Positions 8,113-17,153 of a stretch of DNA of 64,000 nt are shown here, piece by piece. Numbering within the stretch: the first letter of the stretch is position 1; each line of letters starts with the position of its first letter. The notes below the pieces were generated by a model, which saw nothing but the letters and a program-made list of their open reading frames with translations, ran no database searches and had not been told where the DNA came from. This DNA comes from Bradyrhizobium jicamae (GTDB lineage: Bacteria > Pseudomonadota > Alphaproteobacteria > Rhizobiales > Xanthobacteraceae): positions 104,581 to 168,580 of the forward strand of contig NZ_LLXZ01000152.1 of assembly GCF_001440395.1 (NCBI RefSeq), in the 5' to 3' direction. The translations under genes and the position numbers were made by a program.

Positions 8113-9409
8113 TCACGCGGGCCTCGCGCGCTCGATCCGGCGCCATCTCCTGGTCAGCGGCCTCGCAAGTCTGTTTCTCGTGGCAGGCATCGGTGGATGG
8201 GCGGCGGCAACCAGCCTGGCTGGCGCGGTGGTCGCGGGAGGGCATTTCGTCGTCGATTCCTACGTGAAGAAGGTGCAGCATCCGACCGGCGGCGTGGTTG
8301 GTGAAATCCTGGTGCGCAACGGCCAGCGCGTCACGGCAGGTGACATCGTGATGCGGCTGGATGCGACGCAAACGCGGTCGAATCTCGCCATCGTCACCAA
8401 GCGGCTGGACGAATTCGCCGTGCGGCGCGCGCGGCTGGAAGCCGAGCGCGACGAAGCGCCGGCGATCTCGTTTCCCGCGGCGCTGGTGATGCGCGCAGGC
8501 GACAGCGAGATCGCACAGCTACTGGCGGGAGAACGCAGGCTGTTCGAACTTCGCCGCGAAGCGCGATTGGGACAGAAGGCGCAGTTGCGCGAACGCATCC
8601 TTCAGTACGAGAAGGAAATTCGCGGCCTGGTTTCCCAGGAAGGGGCCAAGGTACGGAGCATCGCGCTGATTGAGCGCGAGCTCACGGGTGTGCGTGAACT
8701 CTGGGAGAAGGGGCTCGTGCCGATCCAACGCATGATGGCGCTGGAGCGTGAAGGCACCAATCTGGACGGCGAGCGCGGCCGGCTCGCGGCGGCACAAGCC
8801 CAGTCCGGCGGCAAGATCGCGGAGACGCAGCTGCAGATCATCCAGATCGATCAGGACCTCCGCAGCGAGGTGGCCAACAGCCTGCGTGAGATCGAAGCGC
8901 AAACCGCCGAGTACGTGGAACGCAAGGTTGCTGCCGAGGATCAGTTGAAGCGTATCGATCTGCTCGCGCCACAAAGCGGCCTGGTGCACGAGCTTGCAGT
9001 TCATACGGTGGGCGGCGTCGTTTCTCCGGCCGATACGATCATGCTGATCGTGCCTGATAGCGACAAACTGGCGTTGGAAGCGCAGATACAGCCGCAGGAT
9101 ATCGACCAGATCCGGCCGGGCCAACGGGCGGTTTTGCGCATGTCGGCGTTCAATCAGCGAACCACGCCGGAGCTGAACGGTGAGGTCAGCCGCATCGCCG
9201 CCGATCTGACGCAGGATCAAAAGAGTGGATTATCCTATTATGTCGTTCGCATTGCCGTGCCACCGCAGGAACTCGCGCGGCTCGGCAAGCTCGCGCTGGT
9301 GCCGGGGATGCCGGCCGAGGCATTTGTTCAGACCGGCGAGCGAACGGTCATCTCCTATCTGGTCAAGCCGCTGCGGGATCAGATCAGTCGCGCGTTTCGC
9401 GAGGAATAG
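8099..9409 (+). CDS. Type I secretion membrane fusion protein (HasE/HlyD-like)
   Basis: This 436-aa periplasmic adaptor has one N-terminal membrane segment (about residues 15-40), a barrel-sandwich/lipoyl half (VQHPTGGVVGEILVRNGQRV), a long coiled-coil hairpin (about residues 90-290) and a C-terminal barrel ending with VIPD/MPAEAFVQTGERTVISYLVKPL, typical of HlyD/PrtE proteins. The ATG at 8099 lies inside the end of the ABC gene. No outer-membrane TolC-like gene is present, so the system presumably borrows one encoded elsewhere. This is the last gene of the heme locus; the next gene converges on it 72 bases away. Confidence 0.9.
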   Translation: MSNADHAGLARSIRRHLLVSGLASLFLVAGIGGWAAATSLAGAVVAGGHFVVDSYVKKVQHPTGGVVGEILVRNGQRVTAGDIVMRLDATQTRSNLAIVTKRLDEFAVRRARLEAERDEAPAISFPAALVMRAGDSEIAQLLAGERRLFELRREARLGQKAQLRERILQYEKEIRGLVSQEGAKVRSIALIERELTGVRELWEKGLVPIQRMMALEREGTNLDGERGRLAAAQAQSGGKIAETQLQIIQIDQDLRSEVANSLREIEAQTAEYVERKVAAEDQLKRIDLLAPQSGLVHELAVHTVGGVVSPADTIMLIVPDSDKLALEAQIQPQDIDQIRPGQRAVLRMSAFNQRTTPELNGEVSRIAADLTQDQKSGLSYYVVRIAVPPQELARLGKLALVPGMPAEAFVQTGERTVISYLVKPLRDQISRAFREE

Positions 9410-9481
9410 CGCCAGGGCCTGCCAGATCTATCAGGCGCGTCTTGACCCCGTCATTCTGCGTGTTTGACTGTCTTGGTATCT

Positions 9482-11260
9482 TCAGGCTGCCGACGGTTGT
9501 TTGCCAGCCAGCAAGGCCTTCAGCGCTTCCCCGTGACCGGCATCTCGTTGTGCCGCGACGTTCGGCTGATGGCCAGCGGGGTCTGAGGTGCGGACGTCTG
9601 GCCTCGATTGAGTACCGTCCGGCCGAGCGGGGTTGGGCGTAGGATGTCTCATGTCGGGGCTCCTCGGTCCAGGGTGGTGCGCGCCGTGCGCTTTCGCGTA
9701 TCGGGCCAATCCAATCTTGATGGTGACCAGGATGGGCGCGGCGACTACGAAGAGGAGCGCGACGGCATTGAACGCCGTGTCGAATGCGATCACCGTGGAT
9801 TGACCGGTCACGGCTTTGCCAAGCAGGCTCGTGGCAGCCCGGCTGGCGGCCACCGCGTCCATTCCTTTTGCGGTCAGCATAGCCGTCGTCGCCGCCAGCC
9901 GCTCGCTGACCGCCGGAACGCCTGCGGTGACGCTGGCGCCGAGCACTTCGACATTGCCGGTGACGTTATGGTCGATCAGCGTCTGCAGTCCGGCTACTCC
10001 CATGAGACCGCCGAATTGGCGGCCCGTATCGAAGAGACCTATCCCGAACGCGCGGTTGCGATCGTTGAGTTCGCTGAAAGCGATCAGGGTTATCGACAGA
10101 AACAGGAAGCCGAGGCCCAGGCCGCGCAACAGGATGGCCGCCATCATGTCGTGCGCACCGCTTTCGCTGGTCGAGCCCGATAGCATCCACATCGCAACCA
10201 TGATCATCAGGATGCCAACGGGCACGGTGGCGACCGGAGGGACGCGGCGGACCTGCATGAGAAAGGCGGCTATCAGGAGCGTGCCGATGAAAAACGCGCC
10301 GCTCGGCAGCAAGAGCTGGCCGGCGTCCGTAGGCCTGAACGCGAGAACGGATACGGCAAACGACGGAATCAGGAATGCGCTGCCGAACAACGCGGCACCG
10401 GCGACAAAGCTGACAATGAAGGCGAAGCAAAAGTCTTCGGATCTGAACAGGGTGAAATCGAGAAGGCCTTGGCCTTTGGCCATCACTTGCTGGCCAAGAA
10501 ATGCCAGCAGTGCGGCCGCGCCGATCACCGTCAGCCAGAGGATGCGGGGTTCGTCGAACCAGAGCCATCGGCTGCCCTGGCTGAGGACATAGGTGAAGCA
10601 GAAGAGCGTGACTGAAATCAGTGAGAAGCCGATCCAGTCAAACCGACGGCGCTCGGTCGGGACGGGGCTCGGGCCATCGGCGATCACCAGCAGTCCGACA
10701 GCCGCCAGCGCCACCGGAACAACGCTGAAGAAAATCCATGTCCAGGACTGGCTGTCGATCAACCAGCCCTGGAGAGCCGGGGCGATCGTCGCCGGAGCGA
10801 CGACCGATCCCATTGCGAACAGAGCCTGAAGGATCGGTTGGTGGGATCGCGGATAGACGAGAAAGATGATGGCCTGGCCCCCGACGAGCAAGGCGCCACC
10901 GGAGAAGCCCTGTATCATGCGGAGCGCGACCAGCACGTCCAACCGGGCTGTAATGGCGGCGATGCCGCATGCCGTGCCCATGATCAGCGTTGCGCCGATA
11001 ATCAGGCTGCGCGGATTGACACGGCTCATAACCCAGGGGGCGGTCATGAACCCGATCAGCTTCAGCGCGGTGTATCCGATATCGAGCCAGGCAAACTCGT
11101 CCGGCGTTGCATAGGTGTCGCCGATGATATCGTTGCGCCCGAGCGACAGGACGGTGCTGGCGATTGCCTCGGTCAGGGCGGCAACCACAACGCCCGCGAC
11201 GAGAAGGGAGCCCGTCGCCGGTCCAGCGTGGCTCGGCGTGGCGGCGACGGCCGTAGTCAT
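9482..11260 (-). CDS. MFS drug transporter, DHA2/EmrB type
   Basis: This polytopic inner-membrane transporter of 592 aa is compatible with 14 segments. Motif-like stretches include LVALRMIQGFSGGALLVGGQA and a DxxGxxL-like region at LFDTGRQFGGLMGVAGLQ. It has a ~50-residue hydrophilic C-terminal tail rich in Pro, His and Arg. The start at 11260 is chosen because it overlaps the stop of the upstream HlyD-family gene by 4 bases (ATGA). The frame runs further upstream but is out of character there. Together the two genes form an EmrAB-type efflux pump. The substrate is unknown and no dedicated regulator is adjacent. Confidence 0.85.
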   Translation of the reverse strand: MTTAVAATPSHAGPATGSLLVAGVVVAALTEAIASTVLSLGRNDIIGDTYATPDEFAWLDIGYTALKLIGFMTAPWVMSRVNPRSLIIGATLIMGTACGIAAITARLDVLVALRMIQGFSGGALLVGGQAIIFLVYPRSHQPILQALFAMGSVVAPATIAPALQGWLIDSQSWTWIFFSVVPVALAAVGLLVIADGPSPVPTERRRFDWIGFSLISVTLFCFTYVLSQGSRWLWFDEPRILWLTVIGAAALLAFLGQQVMAKGQGLLDFTLFRSEDFCFAFIVSFVAGAALFGSAFLIPSFAVSVLAFRPTDAGQLLLPSGAFFIGTLLIAAFLMQVRRVPPVATVPVGILMIMVAMWMLSGSTSESGAHDMMAAILLRGLGLGFLFLSITLIAFSELNDRNRAFGIGLFDTGRQFGGLMGVAGLQTLIDHNVTGNVEVLGASVTAGVPAVSERLAATTAMLTAKGMDAVAASRAATSLLGKAVTGQSTVIAFDTAFNAVALLFVVAAPILVTIKIGLARYAKAHGAHHPGPRSPDMRHPTPNPARPDGTQSRPDVRTSDPAGHQPNVAAQRDAGHGEALKALLAGKQPSAA

Positions 11261-12297
11261 GAGCCGCTCCCCAGATCGATTTCGACACGCGCAGACAGTC
11301 CGGGCACGAGACGGCCGGGCAATGGATTGCCGGCAAACCGGATCTTCACCGGCACGCGTTGAACGACGCGTATGAAATTCCCCGTCGCATTGTCCACTGG
11401 CAGCAGGCTGAAGGCAGACCCGCTGCCGGGCGCAAAGCTGTCCACCACGCCTTCCAGCGTCTGGTTCGGATAGCCGTCGACGGTGATGCGGGCGCGCTGA
11501 CCGGGCCGGATACGCTCGATCTGGGTTTCCTTGAAATTCGCGACTACCCACACGTCGTTTACCGGCACGATATCGATCAGGGAGGCGCCCGGCGCGACAA
11601 GTCGGCCGACGCGGACCTGGCGGTTGCCGATGACGCCGTTGACGGGCGCATGTACGACGGTGTTGTCGAGGTCGATCTGGGCGAGATCGCGCGCGGCCGT
11701 TGCCTGCGCCAGGGCGGCGACGGCAGCTTCGCGCTGCGTAGCAAGCACGGCGATGCGCTGTTGCTGAGCCTCTACCGTTGCCGACGCCGCCGATACGCCG
11801 GCCTCCGCTCTCGCCAGCGCGGCGTCGCTTTCGTCGACCTGAGCCTGGCTGACCGCGCTGGTGCGGATCAGTTCACGACGGCGATCGGAGGCCTTGGTCG
11901 CCAGGATCATTTCGGCAACGTTCGAGCGCTTTTGCGCCTCGGCTTGCCTGATGACGGCATGCTGAAGCTGCATGTCGGCATCGACATTGGTAAGGCGAGC
12001 TCGTGCCGCTTCGACATTGGCCACGGCCTGCGCAAGCCGTGCGCGATAGTCCCGATCGTCGATCCGGAACAGGACGTCACCCGCCTTGACGGTCTGGTTG
12101 TCCTCGACCTCTACGGCCATGACGTAGCCCGCAACCTTTGGCGCGAGCGAGGTCACGTCCCCACGGAGATATGCGTTATCGGTAGATGCCTCGCCGCCGG
12201 AATGAACCCAGGTCCATCCGGCCGCGACGACCGCCACCGCGCCGAGGCACAGCAGCAGGCCGATCATCTTTCTCGTTTTCGGCGAGAGAATGCTCAT
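11257..12297 (-). CDS. HlyD-family membrane fusion protein, EmrA-like
   Basis: This 346-aa periplasmic adaptor for the neighbouring MFS pump has one N-terminal membrane segment (MIGLLLCLGAVAVVAAGWTW). The biotinyl-lipoyl motif STDNAYLRGDVTSLAPKVAGYV is typical of EmrA, followed by a coiled-coil hairpin and VHAPVNGVIGNRQVRVGRLV. The ATG at 12297 gives a normal EmrA N-terminus. It is the upstream member of a translationally coupled pair. With the dehydrogenase gene only 8 bases upstream, all three may be co-transcribed. Confidence 0.88.
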   Translation of the reverse strand: MSILSPKTRKMIGLLLCLGAVAVVAAGWTWVHSGGEASTDNAYLRGDVTSLAPKVAGYVMAVEVEDNQTVKAGDVLFRIDDRDYRARLAQAVANVEAARARLTNVDADMQLQHAVIRQAEAQKRSNVAEMILATKASDRRRELIRTSAVSQAQVDESDAALARAEAGVSAASATVEAQQQRIAVLATQREAAVAALAQATAARDLAQIDLDNTVVHAPVNGVIGNRQVRVGRLVAPGASLIDIVPVNDVWVVANFKETQIERIRPGQRARITVDGYPNQTLEGVVDSFAPGSGSAFSLLPVDNATGNFIRVVQRVPVKIRFAGNPLPGRLVPGLSARVEIDLGSGS

Positions 12298-12305
12298 GGT
12301 TTTGC

Positions 12306-13088
12306 CTACCGCGCTGTCCAGCCGCCATCGACGGAGATGGTGGTGCCTGTGATCTGATCCGCCGCGCCGGAGCACAGGAACGCAACGGTGCCGCCAAGCT
12401 GCTCCGGCGAAGCAAACTGCAGGGATGGTTGTTTCTCGGCAAGAAGCTCCTCGCTGGCCTCCTTCTGACTGATGCCGCGTTGCGCGGCGATATCGCCGAT
12501 CTGCTTTTCGACCAGGGGCGTTCGCACCCAGCCGGGACACACGGCATTGCAGGTGACACCGCTTCCGGCGGTCTCGAGGCCGACCACCTTGGTCAGGCCG
12601 ACCAGCCCGTGCTTGGCCGCGACATAAGCAGCCTTGTGGGTCGAGGCGACAAGGCCGTGGGTGGAGGCGATGTTGACGATCCGTCCCCAGCGTTGCTTTC
12701 TCATCTGGGGTACTGCGGCGGCAATGCCGTGGAACGCGGCCGACAGATTGATGCTGAGGATTGCATCCCACTTGGCAGCCGGGAATTCCTCCACCGGCGC
12801 CGTGAACTGGATGCCGGCATTGTTCACCAGAATGTCGAGGCGTCCGAATTTCTCGACCGTCGCGGCGATCAATCCACGCACGGCTTCTCCCTTGGACATA
12901 TCAGCGCCATCGTAGACGGCACGGACGTCGTGGTCGCGCTCGATCCCGCGGCGGATCGCCTCGATCTCGCCGACGTCGCCAAAACCGTTCAACACCAGAT
13001 CGGCGCCGGCCCTCGCCAGCTCCCTGACGATTCCCAATCCAATGCCGCTGGTCGATCCGGTGACGATGGCTACCTTGCCCTTCAACAT
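12306..13088 (-). CDS. bdhA: 3-hydroxybutyrate dehydrogenase (SDR family)
   Basis: This 260-aa classical short-chain dehydrogenase has a length typical of D-3-hydroxybutyrate dehydrogenase. It has the TGSTSGIG cofactor motif at residues ~9-16, NNAG near 90, a catalytic Ser in NIASTHGLVAS, the YVAAK motif near 155-159 and CPGWVRTPLVEKQI, which is strongly BdhA-like. It would interconvert 3-hydroxybutyrate and acetoacetate with NAD(H), the last step in use of poly-hydroxybutyrate monomers. A patatin-like gene and an acetoacetate decarboxylase lie immediately upstream, which supports a ketone-body role. The ATG at 13088 is preferred over the longer frame. Confidence 0.85.
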   Translation of the reverse strand: MLKGKVAIVTGSTSGIGLGIVRELARAGADLVLNGFGDVGEIEAIRRGIERDHDVRAVYDGADMSKGEAVRGLIAATVEKFGRLDILVNNAGIQFTAPVEEFPAAKWDAILSINLSAAFHGIAAAVPQMRKQRWGRIVNIASTHGLVASTHKAAYVAAKHGLVGLTKVVGLETAGSGVTCNAVCPGWVRTPLVEKQIGDIAAQRGISQKEASEELLAEKQPSLQFASPEQLGGTVAFLCSGAADQITGTTISVDGGWTAR

Positions 13089-13131
13089 GGGAAGTCCTTT
13101 CGATGTTCTGGGAAGTGAAATCAGTCGCTGT

Positions 13132-14313
13132 TCATTCCGGGCGATGGATGTCATGGGTGACGATGCCGACTTCGGGAGCCGGCGGATCCAGGCGCCGCGG
13201 ATCGGCCAGCGTGCGGCGGATGTCTTCCAGTCCGCTCTGCCAATGCGCGCGCATCGCGCTCAGCCCGAATTCGTAGTCCCTTGAATGGCCCTCATGGACC
13301 TTGGACTGATAGATCAGGTGGACGATGTTGTAGGAGCGATGGCGGGCGAGGTCCGCGATCGCACGGAGTTCCGGATCGCTCTTTGCGCTCGCCGGCAGCT
13401 TCTCGAGGGTTCGTTGCAGTGCCTGACGCATCTTCTGGATCCGCAGTGCCTGGTCGGTGACGGCGCGCGTGCGGCTTGAATATTGAATGTCCTTCTGCCG
13501 GCTCGACACCTCCATCAGGTCGTAGGGAACGCGGCCCCTGGCCGACCACAGATCGATCTGGAATGTCAGGGTGTCGCGAGGCTCGCCGGACAGTACGCGG
13601 GAGAGAGGCGTGTTCGAAACGACGCCGCCATCCCAGTAGTGTTCGCCCTCGATTTCGACGGCGGGGAATCCCGGTGGCAGCGCGCCGGAAGCCATAAAAT
13701 GCTTCGGCCCCAGCCGGCGCTCGGCGGTGTCGAAATAGGTCAGATTGCCGGTGCGGACGTTGACCGCGCCGACGCTGACGCGCACCTCGCCCGAGTTCAG
13801 ACGGTCGAAGTCGACGAGCCGCTCCAGGGTCTGGTGCAACGGTGCCGTGTCGTAGAAGCTGGTCGCGGCGTCACCCGAGAACGGCGACCAGAGCGGCGAG
13901 GGGAAGCGCGGCTTGAAGAAGCCGGATTGGCCATGGACCAACGCCTTCGCCGCCGCCAGCGCGTTGCGCACCGAGCTGATGTCGAACGCGAACGGCAGGG
14001 CATTTGCCAGCCCTTCGCCGGCGGGCCACTCTATCGAGAAAGCGCAGATGGTTTCCCAGAACTCGCGCAGCCGCGCGACGCGTTCGGTTTCGGGCGAGCC
14101 CGCGATGATGGCGGCATTGAGCGCGCCGATCGAGATGCCGGCCAGCCAGTTCGGCCGGATGCCGGCTTCGTGCAGGCCCTCATAGACGCCCGCCTGGTAG
14201 GCGCCAAGCGCGCCGCCGCCTTGCAGCACCAGCGCGACAACATCATAAGGCAGCAGCGCCTTGTTGTGCGGCTGCGGCACAGGATCAGTCTGCTCGCGTA
14301 TTACGTTCAGCAT
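13132..14313 (-). CDS. Patatin-like phospholipase/esterase
   Basis: This 393-aa patatin-family hydrolase has an oxyanion-hole motif (LVLQGGGALGAYQAGV), the nucleophile elbow GISIGALNAA (Gly-x-Ser-x-Gly) and the catalytic Asp in YWDGGVVSNTPL. The C-terminal part (about residues 270-390) carries a DUF3734-like extension. The ATG at 14313 is preceded by AAGGAG at good spacing, so the longer open frame is not used. Patatin genes of this type are often found beside bdhA in rhizobia. A role in lipid or PHB granule turnover is inferred from the neighbours, not proven. Confidence 0.85.
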   Translation of the reverse strand: MLNVIREQTDPVPQPHNKALLPYDVVALVLQGGGALGAYQAGVYEGLHEAGIRPNWLAGISIGALNAAIIAGSPETERVARLREFWETICAFSIEWPAGEGLANALPFAFDISSVRNALAAAKALVHGQSGFFKPRFPSPLWSPFSGDAATSFYDTAPLHQTLERLVDFDRLNSGEVRVSVGAVNVRTGNLTYFDTAERRLGPKHFMASGALPPGFPAVEIEGEHYWDGGVVSNTPLSRVLSGEPRDTLTFQIDLWSARGRVPYDLMEVSSRQKDIQYSSRTRAVTDQALRIQKMRQALQRTLEKLPASAKSDPELRAIADLARHRSYNIVHLIYQSKVHEGHSRDYEFGLSAMRAHWQSGLEDIRRTLADPRRLDPPAPEVGIVTHDIHRPE

Positions 14314-14345
14314 TGCCAATACTCCTTGCATTGCGACTGATCCGG

Positions 14346-15146
14346 TCAGCCGGCATTCGCTTCGATCAGGATTTCGGACCCGGAGCCGTGTCGCCGCACA
14401 GCCGCGTTCGAGGCGAGATAGTCGTGGACCACGGTGCCAAGCCCGAGCGTCAGGTCGGCGACGACGTGTTTCGCCGACAGCACTTGAAGGACTGGCAGAT
14501 CGGCGACGGGGGCCAGGGCATGGGAGAAGAGATCCAGCGCGGCCGGCCCGGTCCATGCGCCCTTCACCGTGATGTCTTCGAGGTGAAAGCGCACCAGCTC
14601 GCAGATCCGCGGCGTGCCGTCGACATGCGGGATGACCTTAAGCAGGAAATTCGGTCCGGCGAGCTTTTTCGCTTCGACTGAGGCGTCGAGCGCGCGGTGC
14701 TTGTAGCCCATGGTGCCGGTCGCGATGCGGACCGATCCGTAGTTCAAGGTGCCGACAAGCGTGTCGGTCTCGACTGCGAGCTTCGGCTCCGCGAGCTTCT
14801 TGGGAAAACCCCACAGCTCACGTCCGCCTGCAATGGGCGGATGATCGTTGAGAAACATCTGATGGATGAAGCTGCCGCGCTCGCCCTGATAGGACACCGG
14901 AATGACCTGGCCGCTTTCGGTGTAGTCGCCGAAGCCGGTGGAGTCAGGCATACGGATGAATTCGTAGTTCACCACCGGCTCGGTGATCGCCAGCGGTTCC
15001 GGCACGATGCGGCGCAACGCTTCGGGATCGGTCCGATACTGGATGATGAAGTATTCGCGGTTGACGAAGCGATAGGGGCCGGCGGGAAAGGCCGGGTTCG
15101 TCAGCGGCATGGCGAACGCGCTCGCGCGCACAGTCTCGTGTTTCAT
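14346..15146 (-). CDS. adc: Acetoacetate decarboxylase
   Basis: This 266-aa protein converts acetoacetate to acetone and CO2. The conserved segment GRELWGFPKKLAEPKL carries the Lys-Lys pair, one of which forms the Schiff base with substrate. Length and the flanking motifs (YEFIRMPDSTGFGDYTESGQ; SFIHQMFLNDHPPIAGGRE) match the family throughout. It is the first gene of the adc-patatin-bdhA group. Its promoter-proximal DNA and first five codons are duplicated about 810 bases upstream in front of a remnant gene. Confidence 0.92.
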   Translation of the reverse strand: MKHETVRASAFAMPLTNPAFPAGPYRFVNREYFIIQYRTDPEALRRIVPEPLAITEPVVNYEFIRMPDSTGFGDYTESGQVIPVSYQGERGSFIHQMFLNDHPPIAGGRELWGFPKKLAEPKLAVETDTLVGTLNYGSVRIATGTMGYKHRALDASVEAKKLAGPNFLLKVIPHVDGTPRICELVRFHLEDITVKGAWTGPAALDLFSHALAPVADLPVLQVLSAKHVVADLTLGLGTVVHDYLASNAAVRRHGSGSEILIEANAG

Positions 15147-15162
15147 CGAGGTCGAGCTCCAA
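15133..15162. repeat. Direct repeat, copy A (start region of adc)
   Basis: A 30-base sequence covering the adc ribosome-binding region, start codon and first codons is identical to 15945-15974. Similarity resumes a few bases further upstream (15171-15188 against 15984-16001, with two mismatches). It looks like a small segmental duplication of the adc leader. Confidence 0.85.
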
Positions 15163-15188
15163 GGGTTTTGGGTGAGCGGGTCGCGCTC

Positions 15189-15836
15189 CTAGTTGCGCAC
15201 CGTTATGGCCTTCCTGTATGTCGCGGGGTCATCGAGGATCTTGACCAGATACTCGGCCACATCAGCGCGGGTGGCTGTTGAAATGATGTTCCAGCGCAGA
15301 TCGGTCCCTGCCTTCAGGTTTCCGCGAGCGCGCTTGAATGTCAGCGTTGCCGGTCGAACGATCGTCCAATCGCAATCACTCTCCCGGACGGCTGCCTCTT
15401 GCTCCTCCTTGTCTGCCATCACCTCCCCGAGTGCGAGCTTGACCATGAAGCCTGCGCCGAAACTCCCGGTGTGGTAGCTCTCACCGACGCTCACCGAACT
15501 CTCAACGATGAGTCGGCCACGGCCTTGAGGCATGGCTGCCAGAATGTTCCTGGTTCCCACCGAGCAAACCGGGACACTGGGCTGGCGTCGACCCCGGTCC
15601 CCTTTCGCCTGAGGTATCGCCCCCAACGCGCAGATGACCGCATCCGTACCTTGGACCGCAGACGCCACCGCGGCTGGATCCATTGCATCGCCCTTGACGA
15701 TCCTGAGATTCGGATGGGTCAAAGGCATGCGCTTTGGGTCACGGACAAAGGCAGTGACGACGTGACCCGCGGACAAAGCGGACTCAACGACGAGCCGGCC
15801 TGTCGACCCCGTTGAACCAAAGACAACGACGTTCAT
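15189..15836 (-). CDS. NAD(P)-binding atypical SDR (NmrA/BVR-B-like)
   Basis: This 215-aa protein has an N-terminal GSTGSTGRLVVESAL dinucleotide-binding loop (residues ~7-21), DAVICALG near 70 and TIVRPATLTF near 155. These are hallmarks of atypical SDRs that bind NAD(P) without the classical YxxxK. Its substrate cannot be predicted. The start at 15836 overlaps by one base (TGATG) the stop of the small upstream remnant ORF, so it may be translationally coupled to it. It lies inside the - strand group with adc. Confidence 0.75.
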   Translation of the reverse strand: MNVVVFGSTGSTGRLVVESALSAGHVVTAFVRDPKRMPLTHPNLRIVKGDAMDPAAVASAVQGTDAVICALGAIPQAKGDRGRRQPSVPVCSVGTRNILAAMPQGRGRLIVESSVSVGESYHTGSFGAGFMVKLALGEVMADKEEQEAAVRESDCDWTIVRPATLTFKRARGNLKAGTDLRWNIISTATRADVAEYLVKILDDPATYRKAITVRN

Positions 15837-15958
15837 CACACGCTCTCGTCGCGCGGCTTCGAAGCGCGATCGCCGTGGAGGGTGACTTCCTTGACATGCA
15901 TGTCCACGCAGAAGGCGCAGCCGTTGAGCTGCGAGGCGCGCGGGGTCTCGTGTTTCAT
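15836..15958 (-). pseudogene. Chimeric remnant: adc start fused to an AhpD/carboxymuconolactone-decarboxylase fragment
   Basis: A 40-codon reading frame begins MKHETPRAS, copying the adc start MKHETVRAS. It then continues QLNGCAFCVDMHVKE, the core CxxC motif (Cys14, Cys17) and following His of AhpD/CMD-family proteins, normally 100-180 aa long. The remainder (VTLHGDRASKPRDE) does not follow the family and ends at a TGA overlapping the next start codon. The 5' part lies within the 30-base repeat, so the frame seems to have arisen by recombination placing the adc leader before an internal AhpD fragment. It may still be translated, mainly serving to couple translation of the next gene. Confidence 0.65.
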
Positions 15959-15974
15959 CGAGGTCGAGCTCCAA
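15945..15974. repeat. Direct repeat, copy B (leader of AhpD remnant)
   Basis: This is the second copy of the 30-base adc leader/start sequence, identical to 15133-15162. Imperfect similarity continues to about 16001. It supplies the ribosome-binding region and first codons of the chimeric remnant ORF. Confidence 0.85.
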
Positions 15975-16075
15975 AATATTTCAGGTGAGCGGGCCGCACT
16001 CGCGTGCTGCAAACGCGGCCCGTATCGGATGAAGCGCTTACTGCGCGCCCTGGTTCGGCCTAAGCCAACGAGCGG

Positions 16076-17011
16076 TCAGTAATCCCAGGTGACCGGTACC
16101 CAGCGAAACACGTCGCCGGTGACCGCAACCCGGCCGACGGACGGGAACGGCAGGTGAGTGGCCACCAATAGCTCGCCGCTCGCCGCCAGCTCCCGCAAAA
16201 GCCGGCCCCGAACGCGGGCGGCCTCCTCGGGATCGTGTTCGAAGCCGTTGTGCCAGTCGGGGTTTTCGAACCCGACGGTGAACACGGCGTCGCCTGCGAA
16301 TGTCAGCCGGTCGCCGCCGGACGCCAGGCGAACTACGCTGTGCCCGGGGGTGTGGCCGCCGGTGCGAGTGACGACCACCCCTGGCGCCACCTCGTGCTTC
16401 TCCTCGAACAGCCGCAACTGGCTGCGGTACTCGTTCAAGAACTGATTGGCGGTTGCTCGAAGCGCGTCCGGGAAGCCCTCCGGCATGGAGGTTTGTGAAA
16501 AATCGGGCAACGCCCAGAACTCGGCCTCGGCGGCCGCAACGTGAATCCGCAGATCCGGACGCAACCGCTCCTTCACGCCGTCGATGAGCAGCCCGCCAAT
16601 GTGATCCATGTGCATGTGGGTCAGCACCACGTCGGTCACGGATCCAAGATCGATGCCGGCGGCCTCCAGTCGCTGGACCGTCCGCCCGGCCTTCGGCAAG
16701 TTCGGGTTCACCCCCAGCCCGGCGTCGACGAGGATGGTCTGCTCGCCGCTACGCACCACGACCACGTTCAGCGGCCAATCGATCATTTCCGGCGGCAGGA
16801 ACATGTCCTCCAGCCAGGCCGCCCGGACGGCCGGGTCGGTGTCGTGTGCCAACATCTTGGTTGGCAGCGACAGCACCCCATCGCTGATCACCAGCACGTC
16901 AATCTCGCCGATACCCACCGCGTAGCGCGACGGAACCAGCTCGTCGTGTCCCGGTCGACCGAGGTGTGAGGGGTTGTCGAGACTCATGTGTGAGGCGTTG
17001 TGCAAGTTCAT
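16076..17011 (-). CDS. MBL-fold metallo-hydrolase
   Basis: This 311-aa metallo-beta-lactamase-fold protein has the metal motif THMHMDHIGG, later GGHTPGHSVVRL and FAGDAVF, and a C-terminal ATHLPFPSVGRV, giving the usual His/Asp zinc-ligand set. The layout resembles quorum-quenching lactonase-like or methyl-parathion-hydrolase-like members (LVDAGLGVNPN near 95), but the substrate cannot be told from sequence. The ATG at 17011 has GAGAGGAG upstream, so the longer frame is rejected. It stands alone between the AhpD remnant and the NDH-like gene. Confidence 0.8.
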   Translation of the reverse strand: MNLHNASHMSLDNPSHLGRPGHDELVPSRYAVGIGEIDVLVISDGVLSLPTKMLAHDTDPAVRAAWLEDMFLPPEMIDWPLNVVVVRSGEQTILVDAGLGVNPNLPKAGRTVQRLEAAGIDLGSVTDVVLTHMHMDHIGGLLIDGVKERLRPDLRIHVAAAEAEFWALPDFSQTSMPEGFPDALRATANQFLNEYRSQLRLFEEKHEVAPGVVVTRTGGHTPGHSVVRLASGGDRLTFAGDAVFTVGFENPDWHNGFEHDPEEAARVRGRLLRELAASGELLVATHLPFPSVGRVAVTGDVFRWVPVTWDY

Positions 17012-17153
17012 GTTTGTCTCCTCTCGAGTGTTGCGGATCATCTGATCCATCCTTGAAAACTCTTGCGCTCGATCTTGACGTTCGAACTTGGCGCTCGATC
17101 CTGGTCGGACCGCGCTTCGGTGAGGCAAGCGCGGCCCGTTTCGTGCGAAGGGG

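Noticed and set aside
9410..9481. Possible bidirectional terminator between the HasE-like and MFS genes
   Set aside because: Only short weak inverted repeats and no T-tract are visible.
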